Shown one piece after another: positions 1-7,768 of a stretch of 64,000 nucleotides of DNA. Position 1 is the first letter of the stretch, and the number at the start of each line of letters is the position of its first letter. This DNA comes from Shewanella khirikhana (GTDB lineage Bacteria; Pseudomonadota; Gammaproteobacteria; Enterobacterales; Shewanellaceae): contig NZ_CP020373.1 of assembly GCF_003957745.1 (NCBI RefSeq), positions 1,178,001 to 1,242,000 on the forward strand, given 5' to 3'. The position numbers and the translations under genes are program-made. The notes beneath the pieces were generated by a model. That model ran no database searches. It was not told the origin of the DNA and saw only the letters and a list, made by a program, of their open reading frames with translations.

Positions 1-897
1 GTTTCGATTGAACAGACCTTTGCCAATGAGTTTGACGTCGATGCTCTGGACGGCGTGGGCGACATGGTGGACTTGTTCCTGGACGATATGGACGAACTGG
101 CGCGGGGCTTGCCTTCGCTGCCGGATGAGCTGCGCCAGTGGACCGACAGACTGATGCGCACCAAGGACTCGATAGGCGCATTGCTGGCCTATCCCGGTGA
201 GCTGGCCCGCGAAACCATGGGCCTGCTGGAAGACATCAAAGGGGTGGTAAAAGACCCAATACGCTCGCTTGAGGTGTACCGCAATGTGCAAAATCGCTGG
301 CAGGGTACCCGCGCTGAGCTGGCGGTGAGTGGTGGCCTTGCCAGGGATATCAGCAGCGAAGGCGGCATGGCGGCGTCGGTGCCAAAAATATCCAACCCCA
401 CCAAGCTTGATGCCATTCAGGCCAATGCTGCGGCCTTTAAAACTCTGGTGCTTGACAGTGCTGCTGTGGCGCAGTGCGCGGCATTGGCAGAGGCCGACAT
501 AGTGCAGAAGCTCGATGACCAGGAGCAAATGGTTGAAAGCCTCTCTGGCGCCGAGCGTAACGCCATTCTGACCGGCCAGCAGCTTAAGTCATTGGGATAT
601 GGCATTGCCGACCAGTTGGCGGAGTATGCCGCCACAGCGGTAGAGAACGGCAGCAGCGCCGTATGGCGCCAAATGCGCCGTTTACGCCAGGCAGTGCTGG
701 CCGATACCCGCGCCCGCGCCGAGCTGCTGCCGCAGGTAAGCATATATCGCCCAGTTACCACTGTACCTGTGGCCCTGGTGGCGTGGCAGCAAACCGGTAA
801 TACCGAACGGCGCGACAGTATTGTGAAGCGTAATGGCTTTGCCAATCCGGCCTTTATTTTACCCACCGCCGACGTTGAGATTATTTCGGAGAGCTGA
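1..897 (+). CDS. Mu gpN-like DNA circularisation / tail protein, C-terminal part
   Basis: The frame is open from the first base, so the gene starts upstream of the window; the first internal ATG is at 55. The visible part is about 298 residues. It is mostly helical and ends with a segment (IYRPVTTVPVALVAWQQTGN, then RNGFANPAFILPT) typical of the C-terminus of Mu gpN-type proteins, annotated as DNA circularisation proteins and now regarded as tail-tube or baseplate components. The next gene is a Mu P-like hub protein 5 bases downstream, as in Mu. What is missing is the N-terminal DNA-circularisation domain, which should lie before base 1. Assignment rests on family pattern and gene order. Confidence 0.75.
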   Translation, partial: VSIEQTFANEFDVDALDGVGDMVDLFLDDMDELARGLPSLPDELRQWTDRLMRTKDSIGALLAYPGELARETMGLLEDIKGVVKDPIRSLEVYRNVQNRWQGTRAELAVSGGLARDISSEGGMAASVPKISNPTKLDAIQANAAAFKTLVLDSAAVAQCAALAEADIVQKLDDQEQMVESLSGAERNAILTGQQLKSLGYGIADQLAEYAATAVENGSSAVWRQMRRLRQAVLADTRARAELLPQVSIYRPVTTVPVALVAWQQTGNTERRDSIVKRNGFANPAFILPTADVEIISES

Positions 898-902
898 TGT
901 AG

Positions 903-1982
903 ATGGCTGACAATATTATTTTAAAAGCCGGCGGCAATATTTATCAGGGCTGGACCAAAATCAGCGTGACTCGCTCGCTTGAGGCAATGTCGGGCACTTT
1001 TGATTTGGAATTAACCTGGAAATGGCAAGGGCAAGCAGGCCAATACGAAAAGTTTATGGAGCCCATCAAGCAGGGCCAGCAATGCACCGTGGATATTGGC
1101 AGCGAGCGGGTGATTACCGGCTATGTGGATGACTGGATCCCCAGTTATGACGATACCACTGTGACCATTTCTGTCTCTGGCCGTGATAAAACTGCCGACC
1201 TGGTGGATTGCTCGGTAGATATCCAAAGTGGCCAGCTTAATAACCAAACCTTAAGCCAAATCGCTAACCTGGTTTGCAAACCATTTGGCATCGAGGTGGT
1301 GGTAAATACCGATGTGGGCGAGGCGTTTCAGCGAATTCAGGTTGAACAGGGGGAGACCCCGCACGAGCTGCTGTCGCGCCTCGCCAGACAGCGCGGTGTG
1401 CTGCTGACCAGCGACACCTTTGGCAACCTGGTGATTACCCGTGCCAGCAAAACCCGGGCTGGGGTGGCCTTGAAGCTGGGCGAGAACATCAAAGCGGGCC
1501 GTGGGCGTTTCAGTTGGCGCCAGCGCTATAGCAAGTTCACTGTGAAAGCTGCTGGAGCTGGGCATGGCGCCTGGGACAGCGCCGCGTTATCAACCGTAGG
1601 CGGTATTAAAGCTGATGTGACGGATACCGAGATAGGCCGCTACCGGCCGCTGATTATCGTTAATGAAGAGATCACCACTGCAGAAGGTGCGGCCAAGCGG
1701 GGCCAGTGGGAACGCCAGCGCAGCATTGGTAAATCCAACACGGTGGAATACACGGTAACCGGCTGGCGCATACCGCAAACCGGTAACCTGTGGGACATCA
1801 ATACCCTGGTACCCGTGAGTGATGAGATCATGGGTATCGAAGAAGACATGCTGATTGCTTCATTGATGTTCAGCGAAGGTGACGATGGTCGCCTGACCGT
1901 TATCAGCGTGGTAAGGCCTGATGCCATGGACATTCCGGCCCAAGTGGTGAGCAACACCAAGCTTGGAGGTGGCCAGTGGTAA
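903..1982 (+). CDS. Mu gpP-like baseplate hub protein
   Basis: This 359-residue protein belongs to the Mu gp44 (P) / phage D baseplate hub family, which forms the base of the central spike and docks the tail tube. The N-terminus (LKAGGNIYQGWTKISVTRSL), followed by the SGTFDLEL strand, matches this family, as does the later segment with ETPHELLSRLARQRGVLLTS. The gene lies between gpN-like and gp45-like genes, as in Mu. Its stop codon overlaps the GTG start of the next gene by 7 bases, suggesting translational coupling. Nothing is truncated and the length is normal for the family. Confidence 0.85.
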   Translation: MADNIILKAGGNIYQGWTKISVTRSLEAMSGTFDLELTWKWQGQAGQYEKFMEPIKQGQQCTVDIGSERVITGYVDDWIPSYDDTTVTISVSGRDKTADLVDCSVDIQSGQLNNQTLSQIANLVCKPFGIEVVVNTDVGEAFQRIQVEQGETPHELLSRLARQRGVLLTSDTFGNLVITRASKTRAGVALKLGENIKAGRGRFSWRQRYSKFTVKAAGAGHGAWDSAALSTVGGIKADVTDTEIGRYRPLIIVNEEITTAEGAAKRGQWERQRSIGKSNTVEYTVTGWRIPQTGNLWDINTLVPVSDEIMGIEEDMLIASLMFSEGDDGRLTVISVVRPDAMDIPAQVVSNTKLGGGQW

Positions 1983-2578
1983 CCGAACGCTACATTGACA
2001 AGCTGCTGGCTCCTATACGCCGCCGTATAACCGGCATGCTGACCCGCGCTGTGGTCACCGGTATTGTTGAAGACCTGCAACGCCAGAACCTGCAGCTGAA
2101 GATGCATGCTGATGAGTCCGGTGACAATATCGAGCGCTTCCAGAACTATGGCATCAGCTCTTATCCACCGGCCGGAGCCGAGGCCATTGTGGCAGCCCTT
2201 GGCGGCAGCTTGTCCGGCCTGGTTGCGATTGCCGTTGAAGATAAAAAATATCGGCCACAGGGTGAAAGCGGTGATGTTTTTCTATACCATCTTGATGGTC
2301 ATAAAATCCGCTTAACCCAGGCTGGCCAGATAATCGTTACAGCAACCGACGTTATTTTCGAAGCCGCCAACTCCTTCACTATTATTTCCCCTGAAACATT
2401 AATTCAAGGCCCGTTACATGTGACCGGTGGAATATCAACAGACCTTGGCATTTATGCCACTGGCGCTATTACCTCAGGCAGCGTGGTAACTGGCTCTGAC
2501 CTGTCGGCCAACAATATTTCGTATCTTGGGCACACCCATTTAGACGCAGAAAGCAGGCCGACCTCAGCACCGCAATAA
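1976..2578 (+). CDS. Mu gp45-like baseplate spike protein (gpV family)
   Basis: This 200-residue protein is a phage baseplate assembly protein V / Mu gp45 type, the membrane-piercing spike at the tail tip. An N-terminal OB-fold-like part is followed by a repetitive beta-rich C-terminal half (LTQAGQIIVTATDVIFEAAN onward) expected to form a trimeric beta-helix. A GHTH motif near the C-terminus corresponds to the His-x-His iron site at the apex of gp45 and gpV. The start is GTG, chosen because GGAGG at 1965-1969 sits 6 bases upstream and the gene overlaps the preceding stop. The iron assignment is by analogy with the family. Confidence 0.85.
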   Translation: MVTERYIDKLLAPIRRRITGMLTRAVVTGIVEDLQRQNLQLKMHADESGDNIERFQNYGISSYPPAGAEAIVAALGGSLSGLVAIAVEDKKYRPQGESGDVFLYHLDGHKIRLTQAGQIIVTATDVIFEAANSFTIISPETLIQGPLHVTGGISTDLGIYATGAITSGSVVTGSDLSANNISYLGHTHLDAESRPTSAPQ

Positions 2579-2597
2579 GCACCACAATAGGGTTGTT

Positions 2598-3056
2598 ATG
2601 AGCGTTAGCATCATGCTGGACATGGCCAAAAATGCCGGAGTGCTGATTGACAGCGAGGGGGGGAATATCGATGGCGACATTTCCTCCCTCGTTTTGATCT
2701 CAGTGTTTACCGATGCCCGCGCCGAGGATTCAGATACCTTGCCGGATGGCTCGGCAGACCGCCGAGGCTGGCCAGGTGACAGCTTCTACGATGCGCCATG
2801 GGGCTCGAAGCTTTGGCTGCTGTACCGCGAGAAGCTGACAACCGATGTGCGTAATAAGGCGGTGAAGTACGCGCAGGATGCGCTGGCGTGGATGCTTCAG
2901 GATGATGGCAACGGCGCCTTGGCTAAGTCTGTTGTGGTGACCGGTTCTATTCCGCGCTTTCAGACCCTGGCCTTGAAATTTGTAATAACCAAACCTGACG
3001 GTGAGGTGATCTCGTTTACCGCCTCCAAACGATGGGAGACACAAGGTGCCGTTTAA
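2598..3056 (+). CDS. Mu gp46-like baseplate protein
   Basis: This 152-residue protein belongs to the phage GP46 family, a baseplate wedge component in Mu-like tails. The segment RRGWPGDSFYDAPWGSKLWL is characteristic of the family, as are the following helix (AVKYAQDALAWMLQDD) and a C-terminal beta hairpin. It lies between the spike gene and the J-like wedge gene and overlaps the latter by 11 bases. No signal peptide or membrane segment is seen. Assignment rests on motif and gene order. Confidence 0.85.
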   Translation: MSVSIMLDMAKNAGVLIDSEGGNIDGDISSLVLISVFTDARAEDSDTLPDGSADRRGWPGDSFYDAPWGSKLWLLYREKLTTDVRNKAVKYAQDALAWMLQDDGNGALAKSVVVTGSIPRFQTLALKFVITKPDGEVISFTASKRWETQGAV

Positions 3057-4113
3057 CGTTCCTACGCTGCGTAGTCTTATCGAGAGCGGCTTAATTGATA
3101 TTGAAGCGTCGCTCGATACTGTGCTGCCAAAATTTGGTATTGAGCAGGCATTGAATGCTGCCGTGAGTGGCAGCGTGCGTGACCTGTACGATTATCAAAG
3201 CTGGATCGTGCGCCAGATAATCCCCTCAACTGAGTCAGAAGACCAAACCATTATTGATACCGCCCGCTATGAGGGTGTGATCCAGAAACTGGCAACCAGT
3301 GCCGCAGGCCCTGTGACCTTTACCGGTAACGTGCCTATTCCTGTTGACACCGTGATGACGCATTCAGATGGCCGCCTGTACCGGGTGGTGCTATCGAATG
3401 CGCCATCCGGTGGCTCTGTGGTGGTACAGGTTGAGGCCGAGCAAACTGGCGCTGCCGGTAACCTGCTTGCAGGCACAGTATTAACCCTGGTTTCTACCGT
3501 GCCTGGTATTCAACCAAACGGCATTGCTGGCGACATTACCGGCGGCGCAGATCTGGAGGCCGTTGCCCAGGTGCTGGAGCGTTTGCTGTTTCGTAAACGC
3601 AACCCGCCGATGGGCGGCGCTGTACATGACTATGTTGCCTGGTGCCGCGAAGTGCCCGGGGTAAACCGCGCCTGGGCCGTGGACAACTACCAGGGACCGG
3701 CTACCGTGGGTTACGCATTTGTTTTTGATGACCGGCCTGACATCCTGCCAACCTACGCCGACCAGGTGGCCATGGCGGAGTATATCTATCGCCACCCAGA
3801 CCCGGCCACAGGCGCTGACGTGGGCCGCCCTGGTGGCATCGAGGCTGTGTACATTCCGCTGGTACTGAAAACCACCGATTTGGATATCGCCCTGACGCCT
3901 GACACGGCCGAGCTGCGCCAAAGCGTGCTTACCAGTGTGCAAAGCTATTTCAACACCCTTAGCCCTGGTGAAACCCTGCTGCTGAGTGGTGTGCGTACTG
4001 CCATTGGCTCAACTGTGGGTGTGACAGATTACCTGCTTGATTTGGCCGCGGACGTTACGTCTCTTTCCAACGAATTGCATGCACTGGGAGTGGTTACATG
4101 GGGCACTCCGTAA
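3046..4113 (+). CDS. Mu gp47-like baseplate J protein
   Basis: This 355-residue protein has the baseplate J-like fold (Mu gp47, related to P2 gpJ and T4 gp6), which builds the outer baseplate wedge ring. Family landmarks are an N-terminal SLDTVLPKFGIEQALN segment, the AAGNLLAGTVLTLVSTVPGI strand region, and RKRNPPMGGAVHDYVAWCRE followed by the VPGVNRAWAVDN motif. The start is GTG; an ATG-initiated form would lose conserved N-terminal sequence. It overlaps the gp46-like stop by 11 bases and the next gene by 16 bases, consistent with a tightly coupled tail operon. Confidence 0.88.
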   Translation: MPFNVPTLRSLIESGLIDIEASLDTVLPKFGIEQALNAAVSGSVRDLYDYQSWIVRQIIPSTESEDQTIIDTARYEGVIQKLATSAAGPVTFTGNVPIPVDTVMTHSDGRLYRVVLSNAPSGGSVVVQVEAEQTGAAGNLLAGTVLTLVSTVPGIQPNGIAGDITGGADLEAVAQVLERLLFRKRNPPMGGAVHDYVAWCREVPGVNRAWAVDNYQGPATVGYAFVFDDRPDILPTYADQVAMAEYIYRHPDPATGADVGRPGGIEAVYIPLVLKTTDLDIALTPDTAELRQSVLTSVQSYFNTLSPGETLLLSGVRTAIGSTVGVTDYLLDLAADVTSLSNELHALGVVTWGTP

Positions 4114-4682
4114 CGCAGTGGACAGCCTCACTGATGGCTCAGATGCCGCGAGGCATTCTGTGGCCAAGAGAAGTTACGCTCGATTTAAACAAATACGCCG
4201 CCGGCTATGCCCCACGCCTGGAGCGGGCAGAAGCGAGTGCTGATGAACTGCTTTATGAAATGCGCCCAGAGACCACCACCAAGCTGCTTGACGAGTGGGA
4301 AGAATATCTGGGGCTGCCTGAGTGCAAATCAGACCTTGGCAACAACATCGAATACCGCCGCTATGCTGTCGTCGAGAAATACCACCGCAAAGGCGGCCTG
4401 CAAGCCTGGAATGTGCAGAAGCTGGCCACTGATTTGGGCTTTACCGTGGAAGTGGATGAGGCATTCCCCCACCACTGTTTGCGGGGGTGCACCTACCCAT
4501 TATGGGGTCCGCAGTACCGTTACATCATGCGGGTGACAGTGTACGGCATTCCAGGTGCCTATATGACCTGCCTGGATGATGTGTTGACGCCGCTGCTGAC
4601 AGCCGATGCAGGTGTGCTGGAGTGCACTCTGAACCGTTACAAGCTCGGCGGTTTGTATTACGAATTTTATTACGCCGTTTAG
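4098..4682 (+). CDS. Mu gp48-like (YmfQ / DUF2313) tail protein
   Basis: This 194-residue protein belongs to the YmfQ/DUF2313 family, the Mu gp48 equivalent, which links the baseplate to the tail fibres. Visible family marks are the N-terminal LPRGILWPRE-type segment (MPRGILWPREVT here), the helix RAEASADELLYEMRPETTTK with LLDEWEEYLGLPE, and EYRRYAVVEKYHRKGG. The ATG at 4098 is preceded by GGGAG and overlaps the end of the gp47-like gene. A 65-base gap without a clear promoter separates it from the tail-spike gene. Confidence 0.85.
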   Translation: MGHSVTQWTASLMAQMPRGILWPREVTLDLNKYAAGYAPRLERAEASADELLYEMRPETTTKLLDEWEEYLGLPECKSDLGNNIEYRRYAVVEKYHRKGGLQAWNVQKLATDLGFTVEVDEAFPHHCLRGCTYPLWGPQYRYIMRVTVYGIPGAYMTCLDDVLTPLLTADAGVLECTLNRYKLGGLYYEFYYAV

Positions 4683-4747
4683 GCATTTTCATTGGCGATA
4701 ACACCGCTTTAGACAGCGTTTAAACCAGTTTTAATTGGAGATTTACC

Positions 4748-6538
4748 ATGCACCCATTACGCAACGGTTCGCAAGCTACAGAAAGACCAGCAGCCAAACC
4801 ACTAACCGGAAGTCCAGGCTGGTTTACCGAATCAGGCGACAACAACATTCCCAGTTATCCTGGTGCGGATTGGTTTAACCATGTGATCGCCGAGTTTCAG
4901 AATGCATTGGCGGCGCTAGGTATTCCATTTGTGCCTGGTGATGACAATCACTTGGCAGATGCCCTTAAAAAGATAAATTATAAGGTTTTTACATTTGATT
5001 ATTTTGCAGATGTAATTAGCTCTGAGCTTGACCTTTCTTCATTTTTAGAGGTTAAGACAATTCAGCATTCTACTGATGGGCTTGGGGGGACCACCTACAT
5101 TAAAGATGGCACTAGTGGCACCCCGAATACAGGAAACGAAGCCAAGTTTTATGATGCTTCTGGTACAGGATGGATTAACAAGAGCAGAAATGTTACCACT
5201 TTTGGACCCATCACTGATGATATTGCGATCAGTGCACAGAAAGCAATCGACCAATTTAACTGCGTTTACATTCCTAACAGAACAGATTTCATCCACCGAT
5301 CTTCCACGATATCTTTGAAAGAAGGTTCCGTCATCAACGCTGACAATCCCCTTGTTTCGTCAGACGGTGAGAATTTTGTGACTTTCATCCTTGCTGATGA
5401 CATAAAGCGTTGGGCCATTTTGGGGGCATTGAATTACAAAGGTTCATTGGTTACGAGTGAGGACATTGGCGGTGAAATTGGCCTTTTAGTGAAAGGTGGC
5501 CAAAACTATCGAGTTGAAAGTTTTGTTGGAAGAAACTGCAGGTCTCACAGCGTAAAAATTGAAGCTGGTTCAACTGCTTCAGCTCCTAGAGGTGATCAAG
5601 GGCAGCTTGTAAGCTGTGCTGGTTATGAATGCATGGTTGGATTAGAGGTTCAGCCAGATACTACCGCCGAATTCAATCAAATTATAGGTTTCAACACGTC
5701 TGGCTGCCAGGACGGGGTCGTTATTGGTGCGGGTAACACATCACTGGTTGGTGGTAACTGTGTTGACAATGTTCGTGGTGTAACAGTGGTTGGTGGATTT
5801 AATCATGCTCATGGAATATGTAGCAGCATGAATATCAACCACAACTCTGAGTATAACATTAAGTGCATTGATGTTGTGAACGGGCACACGTTTGACTCAT
5901 GTCACGCATATGGCAATGGTGGTACTTCCTCACCGATTTGGTTTGTTAATTCAAAATCTGTTGTATACCAAAACGGAAAAATTGATTGTCCGATATACAA
6001 CGACGGGGAGGTTGGGCAAAACGCAATTTTAAATAACAATATGCCAGGAGTAGACGCGCAACTACTGGGTTTGAACCCAGAGATGCTTCGTGTATTGGGT
6101 AATTGGACTGCAGATGGTACATGGGCCAGCAATGATGCAGCGAGTGAGTATACGTTAGTTAGCAGAGGTGGCACACCACAGAGCATTCCTTTAGGAACTA
6201 CGCTTGTATTTAATAGTGCTATTAAAGATAAAAGGACTAACCAGGATCTTGTAACCGGAGTTTATACCTCAACTATTGAAACCACTCTTGACGTCGAGCT
6301 CTATCTGGAAATTACTGGTACTTTTACGGAGAATAGTTATTTAGAACTGTTGGTCGGCGCTGATGTATTCGCAACTATACCCGCGGTAATGATTTCGCCA
6401 ACGCTGCTGGTCGCCAGCGCTGTAATATCCACGAATGTCGCCGCAGGTACATTTATCAAACTTGTGTCAAAAATCCCAGCTGGAACATCCCCACAATTAG
6501 ATCTAGGAAGCCAGCTCCGCATTGCAACTCAGCAGTAA
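4748..6538 (+). CDS. Prophage tail fibre / tail-spike protein with beta-helix-like region
   Basis: This 596-residue protein ends the prophage tail operon. The first 70 or so residues (RPAAKPLTGSPGWFTESGD, then PSYPGADWFNHVIAEFQNAL) look like a virion-attachment domain seen in phage fibres. From about residue 150 the protein becomes rich in short beta strands, Asn and Gly (ITDDIAISAQKAIDQFNCVY onward), suggestive of a right-handed beta-helix spike that could bind or cleave surface polysaccharide. The C-terminal 150 residues look like a separate receptor-binding beta domain. From about 4980 the gene is clearly richer in A and T than its neighbours, which suggests exchange of the spike part. No catalytic residues can be assigned by eye, and no fibre-assembly chaperone follows. 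Confidence 0.75.
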   Translation: MHPLRNGSQATERPAAKPLTGSPGWFTESGDNNIPSYPGADWFNHVIAEFQNALAALGIPFVPGDDNHLADALKKINYKVFTFDYFADVISSELDLSSFLEVKTIQHSTDGLGGTTYIKDGTSGTPNTGNEAKFYDASGTGWINKSRNVTTFGPITDDIAISAQKAIDQFNCVYIPNRTDFIHRSSTISLKEGSVINADNPLVSSDGENFVTFILADDIKRWAILGALNYKGSLVTSEDIGGEIGLLVKGGQNYRVESFVGRNCRSHSVKIEAGSTASAPRGDQGQLVSCAGYECMVGLEVQPDTTAEFNQIIGFNTSGCQDGVVIGAGNTSLVGGNCVDNVRGVTVVGGFNHAHGICSSMNINHNSEYNIKCIDVVNGHTFDSCHAYGNGGTSSPIWFVNSKSVVYQNGKIDCPIYNDGEVGQNAILNNNMPGVDAQLLGLNPEMLRVLGNWTADGTWASNDAASEYTLVSRGGTPQSIPLGTTLVFNSAIKDKRTNQDLVTGVYTSTIETTLDVELYLEITGTFTENSYLELLVGADVFATIPAVMISPTLLVASAVISTNVAAGTFIKLVSKIPAGTSPQLDLGSQLRIATQQ

Positions 6539-6549
6539 CATCAATTTGA

Positions 6550-6589
6550 CTAGTATAATGAGCACAAAACGCAGTGCTCGTTATACTAG
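6550..6589 (+). terminator. Long perfect-type hairpin after the tail-spike gene
   Basis: The arms CTAGTATAATGAGCAC and GTGCTCGTTATACTAG pair over 16 bp with one wobble pair, around the 8-base loop AAAACGCA. It lies 12 bases past the tail-spike stop and 30 bases before the inferred prophage end. It is not followed by a U tract, so it may be a transcript-end stabiliser or a transposase-binding repeat rather than a classical terminator. Confidence 0.6.
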
Positions 6590-6621
6590 ACTTTCCTGCT
6601 CACTTCTTGCGGCGCGCTACA

Positions 6622-6976
6622 CTGTGGTCAGTTTTTGGTGTGTGCTCTGGCAAGCTTTGGGGTGTCTTTGGTGCTTGAAACCACCACGGTGGACGGCATT
6701 CAGGCGGCCTGGGCGGCGCTGGCCTATGCGGGCTTGGTGTCGGTTGGGGTGGCCTACACCCTGCAGGTACTGGCGCAAAAGCATGCCCATCCGGCCCATG
6801 CGGCCATCATCCTGAGTTTGGAGACCGTGTTTGCCGCCATCGGCGGTATGCTGTTTCTCGATGAAAGCCTGTCTGGCCGGGCGCTGTTTGGCTGTGGCTT
6901 GATGTTAGTCGGGATGCTGATAAGTCAGGTGCCGCTAAGGTATCTGGTTAAATCCCGCCATCAAAAAGCGGCATAA
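6622..6976 (+). pseudogene. EamA / DMT-family transporter, 3' fragment cut by the prophage
   Basis: About 118 codons encode the second half of an EamA-type drug/metabolite transporter. Hydrophobic helices run through FLVCALASFGVSLVLE, WAALAYAGLVSVGVAYTLQV, HAAIILSLETVFAAIGGMLF and LFGCGLMLVGMLISQV, with the family LETVFAA..LFLDE motif between the last helices. A normal family member has about 290-300 residues and ten helices, so the first 170 or so residues are missing. The reading frame is closed by a stop at 6587-6589 inside the prophage end. The remnant could only be translated from an internal TTG or GTG such as 6635, and is most likely non-functional. The other half should lie beyond the left end of the prophage. 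Confidence 0.8.
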
Positions 6977-6987
6977 ACTGCCGCTTT
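6965..6987 (+). terminator. Hairpin over the stop codon of the EamA fragment
   Basis: AAAGCGGCA and TGCCGCTTT form a 9-bp stem around TAAAC, with the TAA stop in the loop. It has a short T run and a structure typical of a host-gene terminator. Confidence 0.6.
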
Positions 6988-7009
6988 GAATGCATCCGAT
7001 TGCCGGATT

Positions 7010-7049
7010 GGCTTTTATCTCGTCTATTGGGCTTTAATCTCGACTATCG
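7010..7049. repeat. 20-bp tandem repeat, two copies
   Basis: Two imperfect 20-bp units begin GGCTTT(T/A)ATCTCG and are followed by GGCTTATT, the start of a third. The repeat lies 3 bases past the stop codon of the minus-strand ACT-domain gene. Confidence 0.8.
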
Positions 7050-7052
7050 GGC

Positions 7053-7556
7053 TTATTCGCTGACAAGCTGATCCAGCAACACATCATCGCCAATCAAATA
7101 CAGGGACTCCGCCAGCAGTTCCTGTTTGCCAAGCTCTTCCAATCCAAGCACGAAGGTTGCTCTGAACAGTGGCACGCCTGTGTGACTTGCGCTTTCAAGC
7201 TGGGTCGAAAAGTGCTCAATATTGATGCCCAGTGCATTGATTTTATTTGAGATCTCAAGCACCAGTCCCGGTCTGTCGTAGGCCACAAGGGTATAGCTGC
7301 GCTTGTGGGTGGGGCGCTTGGCCGCACGGGTACTGGCATGGGTGAGGGTCAGGCCCTCGATGCATTCCAGGTTCTCAATCAGGCCGTCCCAGTTATCCGC
7401 CGGGATCTCCAGCACTATGATGGCGGCGAAGATGCCGTCGATATGGCGCAGCTCAGAATCCAGCCAATTGCCACCATGGCGGCTCACCGCGTGGGCAATT
7501 TGTTCCACCAACCCGGTTCTGTCCGGGGCCTGCAGGGTGATGAGGTATCTCAGCAT
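7053..7556 (-). CDS. GcvR-like protein with two ACT domains
   Basis: This 167-residue cytoplasmic protein has two ACT domains: MLRYLITLQAPDRTGLVEQI at the N-terminus and YTLVAYDRPGLVLEISNKIN in the second half. This is the layout of GcvR, the glycine-cleavage repressor accessory protein that binds glycine and antagonises GcvA, although related ACT-repeat proteins are common and often unassigned. The ATG at 7556 was chosen over one 29 codons upstream because the ACT domain starts right there and the longer form would run into the pst promoter region. It is divergent from pstC. Confidence 0.75.
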   Translation of the reverse strand: MLRYLITLQAPDRTGLVEQIAHAVSRHGGNWLDSELRHIDGIFAAIIVLEIPADNWDGLIENLECIEGLTLTHASTRAAKRPTHKRSYTLVAYDRPGLVLEISNKINALGINIEHFSTQLESASHTGVPLFRATFVLGLEELGKQELLAESLYLIGDDVLLDQLVSE

Positions 7557-7643
7557 CGCTCGCTTACTCCTTGTGTTTGCTAGAAAATGGCGTCTTTGAT
7601 GGCTGCGTATTTTTGCCAGTGAATTGGCGCTGGCGTAACACAA

Positions 7644-7666
7644 CTGTCATATTGGCGTCATATAAT
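7644..7666 (+). promoter_or_regulatory. Pho box and -10 element upstream of pstC
   Basis: CTGTCATATTGGCGTCAT (7644-7661) closely matches the PhoB consensus of two CTGTCAT half repeats 11 bp apart. A third weaker repeat (CTGGCGTAACA) precedes it. A TATAAT hexamer overlaps the last base (7661-7666). The spacing to that -10 is shorter than in E. coli Pho promoters, so the true start could use another element. Confidence 0.75.
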
Positions 7667-7768
7667 GCGCCCATCCCAAGTTGGGTGTGACCCGGATAAG
7701 TATAGTTAGCACAGGCTAACGGGCATGCCCAGCGAAAAGAGCTCAGGCCAATCAATCAGAGGTTATGA

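Larger units (their letters stand above)
1..6621 (+). mobile_element. Right end of a Mu-like prophage (partial)
   Basis: Seven consecutive plus-strand genes match the order of the phage Mu late tail and baseplate region (gpN, P, 45, 46, 47, 48, tail fibre). The left part lies outside the window. Just after the tail-spike gene the sequence becomes the C-terminal half of a host EamA transporter, so this is the right boundary. The bases ending at 6621 (TGCGGCGCGCTACA) resemble my memory of the Mu right terminus (TGCGCCGCTTCA) and end in CA as Mu-family ends do. The exact end is an inference. A 5-bp target duplication would be CTGTG at 6622-6626. Confidence 0.75.
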
